DNA of 5,526 bases, from contig DAOUZV010000084.1 of assembly GCA_030665485.1 (NCBI GenBank), positions 1-5,526 on the forward strand. Reading direction: 5' to 3'. Under the pieces are notes generated by a model. It worked only from the letters and a program-made list of their open reading frames with translations, made no database searches and had not been told where the DNA came from. The translations under genes and the position numbers were made by a program. Positions 1-3,610 of this stretch are shown here, one piece after another; position 1 is the first letter of the stretch; each line of letters opens with the position of its first letter. Source of the DNA: Chloroflexota bacterium. Its GTDB lineage: Bacteria; Chloroflexota; Dehalococcoidia; JABGRK01.

Positions 1-26
1 TAATTAGTTAAGATTGCTGAGATCAC

Positions 27-31
27 GGAGG
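27..31 (+). promoter_or_regulatory. Ribosome binding site of rplJ
   Basis: A GGAGG core lies five bases before the ATG at 37 and fixes that start. The 36 bases ahead of the gene hold nothing else I can support. Any L10 autoregulatory leader or promoter would lie mostly left of the window. Confidence 0.8.
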
Positions 32-36
32 CAACT

Positions 37-570
37 ATGGCAAAAGGAAAGAAAGTCGAACTTGTAGACCAGATAACCGAGATACTCAAAGAGTGCAGCG
101 TAATCGTTGCCGCCGACTATCGAGGGCTTACGGTCGATGAGATGAACGCGCTTCGGCGCCAGCTTAGCAGCAAAGAGGTCAAGTTGCGGGTGGTAAAAAA
201 CACGCTTGCCCGCTTTGCCGCCGATAAAGCTGGCATGGAAGATTTAAAACCTCTTCTCGTCGGGCCAACCGCGCTCGCCTTCGGCTTCGGTGACAACATT
301 GCCGATCCGGCGAAGGTTCTCATAGAGTATCAAAAAGCAACCAAACTGGACTTTGGTATAAAGGGTGGATTCCTTGACAATGAGATGCTGAGCAAGGAGC
401 AGATAACCGCCCTGTCCAGACTTCCCTCCAAGGAAGTCCTTATTGCAACGCTACTTGGAACGCTGCAACGTCCCATAGCGTCGCTGCTCAGCATAATGAA
501 CGGGCCCTTGCAGGCGTTTTCCAGGGTGCTTCAAGCCAGGGCCTCACAACTTGAAGGAGGTTCTAACTAA
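37..570 (+). CDS. rplJ: 50S ribosomal protein L10
   Basis: L10 anchors the L7/L12 stalk to 23S rRNA near the GTPase-associated centre, and in many bacteria it represses its own operon by binding the mRNA leader. The 177-residue product matches the usual length of about 165-175. The N-terminal rRNA-binding domain shows the family pattern ADYRGLTVDEMNALRRQL (about residues 26-43), followed by VVKNTLARFAA and a GPTALAFGFGD segment near residues 76-86. Residues from about 125 to the end form the expected helical tail that binds L7/L12 dimers, ending QARASQLEGGSN. The start is set by GGAGG five bases upstream. The stop TAA shares its last base with the rplL start codon, so the two genes are probably translationally coupled. 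The sequence style recalls Dehalococcoidia L10 from memory. Identification is secure; the taxonomic hint is not. Confidence 0.97.
   Translation: MAKGKKVELVDQITEILKECSVIVAADYRGLTVDEMNALRRQLSSKEVKLRVVKNTLARFAADKAGMEDLKPLLVGPTALAFGFGDNIADPAKVLIEYQKATKLDFGIKGGFLDNEMLSKEQITALSRLPSKEVLIATLLGTLQRPIASLLSIMNGPLQAFSRVLQARASQLEGGSN
555..560 (+). promoter_or_regulatory. Strong ribosome binding site of rplL (long form)
   Basis: AGGAGG ends nine bases before the ATG at 570, inside the last codons of rplJ. With the TAATG stop/start overlap it supports translational coupling of L10 and L7/L12, and argues that the long N-terminal extension of rplL is really translated. Confidence 0.75.
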
Positions 571-1169
571 TGGCAGAAAAGAAGAAGGAAGCAGCCGAGG
601 AAACCAAGGCAGCCGAAGAGGCTCCTGTGGAGGAGGCTCCCAAAGCAAAGGCAGTTAAAAAGACAAAGAAAGCGGAGACTCCTGTAGAGGAGGCTCCCAA
701 AGAAGAGGTAAAGGCAGCCGAAGAGGCTCCTGTGGAGGAGGCTCCTAAAAAAGAAAAGAAGGCTACAGCAGCAAAAGGAAGTAAAACTATGAGCAAAGAA
801 GACATCATCACAGCAATCAAGGGAATGACCGTTATGGAGCTTGCCGAAGTGGTAAAAGCTCTTGAAGAAGAGTTCGGCGTCAGCGCAGCACCAGTCGCTG
901 TAGCGGCAGCACCGGGAGCACCTGGAGCAGCGGCATCGGCAGAAGAGGTGGAGGAGCAGACGGAGTTCAACGTCATTCTCAAGGAGATCGGCCCCAATAA
1001 AATCAGCGTCATCAGAGCGGCACGCGAGGTTACCAGCTTGGGACTTAAAGAGGCCAAGGAACTGGTTGAAAGCGCTCCCAAGGCACTCAAAGAGGGCGTG
1101 AACAAGGCCGAAGCAGCCGCCATCAAAGAGAAGGTGGAAGCCGCCGGGGCAGTCGTCGAGATTCAGTAA
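570..1169 (+). CDS. rplL: 50S ribosomal protein L7/L12 with a 73-residue charged N-terminal extension
   Basis: L7/L12 forms the mobile ribosomal stalk that recruits translational GTPases. From Met74 the protein is a canonical 126-residue L7/L12. The dimerisation and L10-binding domain spans about 74-104 (MSKEDIITAIKGMTVMELAE). An Ala/Pro/Gly hinge spans about 105-125. The C-terminal factor-binding domain spans about 128-199, with NKISVIRAAREVTSLGLKEA at 143-162, where Lys144, Ile148, Arg149 and Arg152 match the conserved factor-contact face. Residues 1-73 are unusual: low complexity, rich in Lys, Glu, Ala and Pro, with two copies of KAAEEAPVEEAPK (13-25 and 48-60) and a partial copy (36-44), probably disordered. 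The start at 570 has AGGAGG and couples to rplJ. A second in-frame ATG at 789 has AAGGAAG seven bases upstream, so a short normal form could also be made. The usual next gene, rpoB, is absent. Confidence 0.95.
   Translation: MAEKKKEAAEETKAAEEAPVEEAPKAKAVKKTKKAETPVEEAPKEEVKAAEEAPVEEAPKKEKKATAAKGSKTMSKEDIITAIKGMTVMELAEVVKALEEEFGVSAAPVAVAAAPGAPGAAASAEEVEEQTEFNVILKEIGPNKISVIRAAREVTSLGLKEAKELVESAPKALKEGVNKAEAAAIKEKVEAAGAVVEIQ
606..644 (+). repeat. 39-base direct repeat in rplL, copy 1
   Basis: This segment encodes KAAEEAPVEEAPK. It matches 711-749 at 38 of 39 bases, differing only in the proline codon (ccc versus cct). Near-identity at synonymous positions suggests a recent duplication, not selection on the protein alone. 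A shorter related unit lies at 675-701. Confidence 0.85.
675..701 (+). repeat. Partial, diverged repeat unit in rplL
   Basis: It encodes ETPVEEAPK, related to the last nine residues of the flanking 39-base repeats, with changes such as gta for gtg and act for gct. It sits midway between the two full copies and suggests an older unit of the same array. Confidence 0.6.
711..749 (+). repeat. 39-base direct repeat in rplL, copy 2
   Basis: This is the second full copy of the KAAEEAPVEEAPK-coding unit, offset 105 bases from copy 1 and one base different from it. The offset is a multiple of three, so gain or loss of the unit would keep the frame. Confidence 0.85.
775..781 (+). promoter_or_regulatory. 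Candidate internal ribosome binding site before the canonical L7/L12 start
   Basis: AAGGAAG is followed after seven bases by an in-frame ATG at 789, exactly where homologous L7/L12 proteins begin (MSKEDI). Its position suggests either a second, short protein form or a relic of the ancestral start from before the extension was acquired. Purine-rich Lys/Glu codons could produce such a motif by chance. Confidence 0.45.
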
Positions 1170-1179
1170 ATAACAACTA

Positions 1180-1196
1180 TCCCTGACATTTAGGGA
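1180..1196 (+). promoter_or_regulatory. Small hairpin overlapping the ribosome binding site of the synthetase gene
   Basis: TCCCT (1180-1184) and AGGGA (1192-1196) can pair as a five-base stem with a seven-base loop in the 33-base rplL-synthetase gap. The right arm is the only Shine-Dalgarno-like element, six bases before the ATG at 1203, so pairing would hide it. No U-tract follows, so it is not an intrinsic terminator. It could damp translation relative to the ribosomal protein genes. The stem is short and may be chance. Confidence 0.35.
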
Positions 1197-1202
1197 ATAC
1201 AT

Positions 1203-2618
1203 ATGACAAAAGAAATTGTTAGGCAGCTAGACCCTATCTTTAAGCCAGGGTCTATCGCCGTAATAGGTGCCTCAAACATTACCTCCAAGTGGGGCTACAG
1301 GAAGCTGAGTCAACCGATAAACAGCGGGTTTGCCGGGCCGATCTATCCGGTAAACCCGTATGAAAAAGAGATACTGGGCCTCAAAGTGTACCCCACCGTA
1401 CTGGATATACCCCACGAAGTCGACCTTGCCGTTATTACCATCCCCGCCCGTGAGGTTCCCAAAGTGATGAGGCAATGCGTTCAGAAGGGCGTTAAAGGAG
1501 CCATCATCATATCCGGTGGGTTTGCCGAAACCAGCAATGAGGGTAAGGCGCTTCAGGACGAGGTCGTCGGCATTGCCAGAGCGGGTAATATCCGGTTCAT
1601 TGGACCAAACGTCATCGGCGTATGGAGCGGCACATCGGAACTTTCCCTTTCCACACATCAGGCGCTTACCGCGGGCAAAATCTCCTTTATCTCACAAAGC
1701 GGCACCTTCGGCGCACACCTGGCATCCAGGGCCGTGGAAAAGGGATACGGCCTCAGTACATTCATCAGCATCGGCAATCAGGCCGATCTTAACGCAACCG
1801 ACTACATGGAATACCTGGGTGAAGATGAGGATACCAAGGCGATCGCCATCTATCTTGAGGGCATTGAGGACGGCAGGCGCTTCTTCGAGGTAGCAAGTGA
1901 GGTGATAAAGAAAAAACCCATCGTCATCCACAAGGCAGGACACACCGCAGCGGGTGCCCGAGCCGCCAGATCGCATACGGCATCTCTTGCCGGCACCGAG
2001 GAAATCTTCGATGCTATGTGCAAGCAGGTGGGGATAATTCAGGTAGCCGATACCTATCATATTTTCGATATAGCCGAGGCGCTGGTTGAGGCACCGCTGC
2101 CAAAGGGGAATAGGGTGGCCATCATCGGCACCGGCGGTCAGGGCGTTGTCGCCACCGATGCCTGCACATCGCTGGGGCTTGAGGTGCCCGAGTTCGATGA
2201 CGAGACCAAAGCCATCCTCAAAGCCTATCTGCCGGATCACGCACCAACGCCCAAAAACCCGCTGGACTGGGCAGGCGGAGTGCGCACAGTCATGGAAGAG
2301 GCAGAGGTCGTGCTTAAAATAGCGGGGCTTGATTATATCGATGCGATTATATCAAGACCACCGCTAACCGGATTTGACAAGGACTCACCTGAGGAACAAG
2401 AAGTCACCGGACCTCAGAGCGCCAACATGATCGTGGAAATACCCGAGAAATATGGAAAACCGCTGATAGTAATGAGGCCGCAGTCAACCGGCGAGGCTAT
2501 TCAGGACATATTCAGAGAGCATCATATCCCCTCGTTCGACAGCCCGGAGGAATGCGCCCGCGCTATGCGCGCACTGGCCAGCTATGCAGAAACATTACAA
2601 AGGCTGGAAGAGGACTAG
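1203..2618 (+). CDS. NDP-forming acyl-CoA (acetyl-CoA) synthetase, alpha-type subunit
   Basis: This family interconverts acyl-CoA, ADP and phosphate with acid, ATP and CoA through a phosphohistidine, and in anaerobes often conserves energy as ATP. The 471 residues match a stand-alone alpha subunit of about 460. A Rossmann CoA-binding domain (about 10-140) shows IGASNITSKWGYRKL and IYPVNPYEKE. Two succinyl-CoA-ligase-like domains follow: one (about 155-295) with SFISQSGTFGAH and SIGNQADLN, the other (about 303-460) with IGTGGQGVVATDA and NPLDWAGG. His258 in RSHTASLAG aligns with the phosphorylated histidine of archaeal ADP-forming acetyl-CoA synthetases (His257 in Pyrococcus numbering, from memory). 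The ATP-grasp (beta) domain is absent, both fused and as a neighbour. The gene follows rplL by 33 bases, so it may be read from the ribosomal promoter. Substrate is unknown; acetyl-CoA is a guess. A protein acetyltransferase-like or regulatory CoA-binding role is less likely because the active histidine is kept. Confidence 0.88.
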   Translation: MTKEIVRQLDPIFKPGSIAVIGASNITSKWGYRKLSQPINSGFAGPIYPVNPYEKEILGLKVYPTVLDIPHEVDLAVITIPAREVPKVMRQCVQKGVKGAIIISGGFAETSNEGKALQDEVVGIARAGNIRFIGPNVIGVWSGTSELSLSTHQALTAGKISFISQSGTFGAHLASRAVEKGYGLSTFISIGNQADLNATDYMEYLGEDEDTKAIAIYLEGIEDGRRFFEVASEVIKKKPIVIHKAGHTAAGARAARSHTASLAGTEEIFDAMCKQVGIIQVADTYHIFDIAEALVEAPLPKGNRVAIIGTGGQGVVATDACTSLGLEVPEFDDETKAILKAYLPDHAPTPKNPLDWAGGVRTVMEEAEVVLKIAGLDYIDAIISRPPLTGFDKDSPEEQEVTGPQSANMIVEIPEKYGKPLIVMRPQSTGEAIQDIFREHHIPSFDSPEECARAMRALASYAETLQRLEED

Positions 2619-2622
2619 CTAG
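2615..2622. other. Abutting convergent stop codons in a CTAGCTAG palindrome
   Basis: The synthetase stop TAG (2616-2618) is followed immediately by the acetyltransferase stop, TAG on the minus strand (2619-2621). The two genes share an eight-base palindrome and leave no intergenic base. Neither strand shows a terminator here, so their transcripts probably overlap as antisense at the 3' ends. Confidence 0.85.
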
Positions 2623-3488
2623 AGCCAAAGATCGTAGAGAAGAAAAGGCTCATTGTAGTAAGGCTGATATCCGGCATCCAAAAACAGCTTCTTCATCCAA
2701 TCCAGTTCCGGGAAATTGGCATCAATGCGCCGGTCTATAGTCACTTCTCCGTCCATATCCAACATACGTAGTTCCGATACCAAGGTGCCAAGCAACCCTG
2801 CGTTTTTCCCATCCAAATATCCAATCACAGGGCCCGTGTGCAACCAGCTGGTAACCACCATGGCGAAAGCGTCAAGCGGCTCCCGTCCGGCTAAAGCATA
2901 GACCTCTCCCCGCTCCAGATGATACTTCAGTCTGCTCTTGTTCAACTCCTGGTATACCCAACCCACGCTATACAGCCCGGCGCCTGTTTTATATATCTCC
3001 GATGATTCGATGAAAGACCAGAGTTCGTCCAAGTGATCTGGTTGAAGTTTGGTTAAGCATGGCTGGCCATCCTCGAGTTCAGCCCACAATACATAGCAAC
3101 TACCGAAGCGCTTAAAACCATGCTTTTCGCTTATTCTCTGCACCGGTTTGTTGGAGGAGGCAGTTATGTACCTGGCAACACGAATACCGGCCTTGGCCAT
3201 TTCATCAACACAGTAGTTGCTTAAGGCTGTACCTATCTGCCTATCCCTGTGTTCAGGGGTTATGCGCATCCCCTCAATCCAGCCCTCACCCGTGGGAAAT
3301 AGTTCTATATGCACCACGGCCACCGGTACACCATTTAGAAGTCCAACGATCAGCCTGCCATGAGGATCGTTAAGCCAATCGTCCCAAGTATATTCTATGT
3401 AATCGCCCCAGTCCCAAGTAGTACGGCAGAAATCCAGAACGGCGTTTTTATCTTCTTCAGTCGCATCTCTAATCTCAAGTTCGTTCAT
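2619..3488 (-). CDS. GNAT-family N-acetyltransferase, probably two tandem domains
   Basis: GNAT enzymes move an acyl group from acyl-CoA to an amine on a small molecule or protein. The acceptor cannot be told here. From the ATG at 3488 the product is 289 residues. The N-terminal half (about 1-140) is a typical GNAT fold: EIRDATEEDKNAVLDFC opening, a WIEGMRITPEHRDRQIGTAL segment holding the acetyl-CoA pyrophosphate loop R-x-x-G-x-A (Arg83, Gly86, Ala88), then ARYITASSNKPVQRISEKHG and FKRFGS typical of the later beta-alpha part. The C-terminal half (about 145-289) lacks that loop and resembles a degenerate second GNAT domain. A GTG nine bases upstream (3497) is an alternative start adding three residues. 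ATG is preferred because AGAG lies eight bases before it, though the site is weak. A terminator and promoter separate it from the upstream CODH, so it is probably its own transcription unit. Confidence 0.82.
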   Translation of the reverse strand: MNELEIRDATEEDKNAVLDFCRTTWDWGDYIEYTWDDWLNDPHGRLIVGLLNGVPVAVVHIELFPTGEGWIEGMRITPEHRDRQIGTALSNYCVDEMAKAGIRVARYITASSNKPVQRISEKHGFKRFGSCYVLWAELEDGQPCLTKLQPDHLDELWSFIESSEIYKTGAGLYSVGWVYQELNKSRLKYHLERGEVYALAGREPLDAFAMVVTSWLHTGPVIGYLDGKNAGLLGTLVSELRMLDMDGEVTIDRRIDANFPELDWMKKLFLDAGYQPYYNEPFLLYDLWL

Positions 3489-3518
3489 CAAACACACTCT
3501 GCATCTATATTTAATATG

Positions 3519-3547
3519 ATTGTATCACACGTACGGCGCAAGTCCAA
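3519..3547 (-). promoter_or_regulatory. Candidate sigma-70-type promoter of the acetyltransferase gene
   Basis: On the minus strand an extended -10 (TGA then TACAAT, hexamer at 3524-3519) lies 17 bases after a weak -35-like TTGGAC (3547-3542). The start site would fall near 3511-3513, giving a leader of about 25 bases before the ATG at 3488. The -35 element overlaps the tail of the preceding terminator, a compact arrangement. Only the -10 is convincing. Confidence 0.45.
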
Positions 3548-3586
3548 AAGAGAAGACCTCCACAACTTCCACACTGTAGAGGCCTT
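3546..3586 (-). terminator. Intrinsic terminator after the CODH gene
   Basis: On the minus strand a 12-base stem (AAGGCCTCTACA at 3586-3575 with TGTGGAGGTCTT at 3564-3553) encloses a ten-base loop and is followed by CTCTTTT. All 12 positions pair in the minus-strand RNA, two as G-U. The same positions would be A-C mismatches in plus-strand RNA, so the hairpin is oriented to end leftward transcription from CODH, whose stop is at 3611. Confidence 0.8.
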
Positions 3587-3598
3587 TTAATAACCCTA

Positions 3599-3610
3599 TA
3601 TCGATCGATA
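3599..3610. repeat. 12-base perfect palindrome TATCGATCGATA
   Basis: This self-complementary sequence sits immediately after the CODH stop codon and 12 bases before the terminator stem. It could be a protein site or may be chance. No second copy was noticed in the window. Confidence 0.3.

Noticed and set aside
1..36. L10 autoregulatory leader or promoter before rplJ
   Set aside because: Only 36 bases are visible. They contain a ribosome binding site but no supportable leader structure or promoter pair.
629..741. Shine-Dalgarno-like GGAGGAGG runs inside the rplL repeats (629-636, 687-693, 734-741)
   Set aside because: They encode the Glu-Glu-Ala units and are not followed by in-frame start codons at suitable spacing. 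They may slow ribosomes but do not mark starts.
1180..1200. TCCCT/AGGGA hairpin as an intrinsic terminator after rplL
   Set aside because: The stem is too short and lacks a U-run. It is better considered as possible masking of the downstream ribosome binding site.
563..1202. Long open frames on the minus strand opposite rplL (563-1126 and 567-1202)
   Set aside because: They are low-complexity Ser/Leu/Phe/Cys-rich shadows caused by the Glu/Lys/Ala codon bias of rplL. They have no ribosome binding site or recognisable domain.
1272..2322. Alternative frames inside the synthetase gene (1272-1658 and 1692-2240 minus, 1516-1893 and 2086-2322 plus)
   Set aside because: They lie wholly within a well-supported gene, lack start signals, and have compositions typical of shadow frames.
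2622..2651. Inverted pair GAGCC/GGCTC just after the synthetase stop as a terminator
   Set aside because: The stem is only five bases with a 20-base loop and no U-tract, and it lies inside the acetyltransferase coding region.
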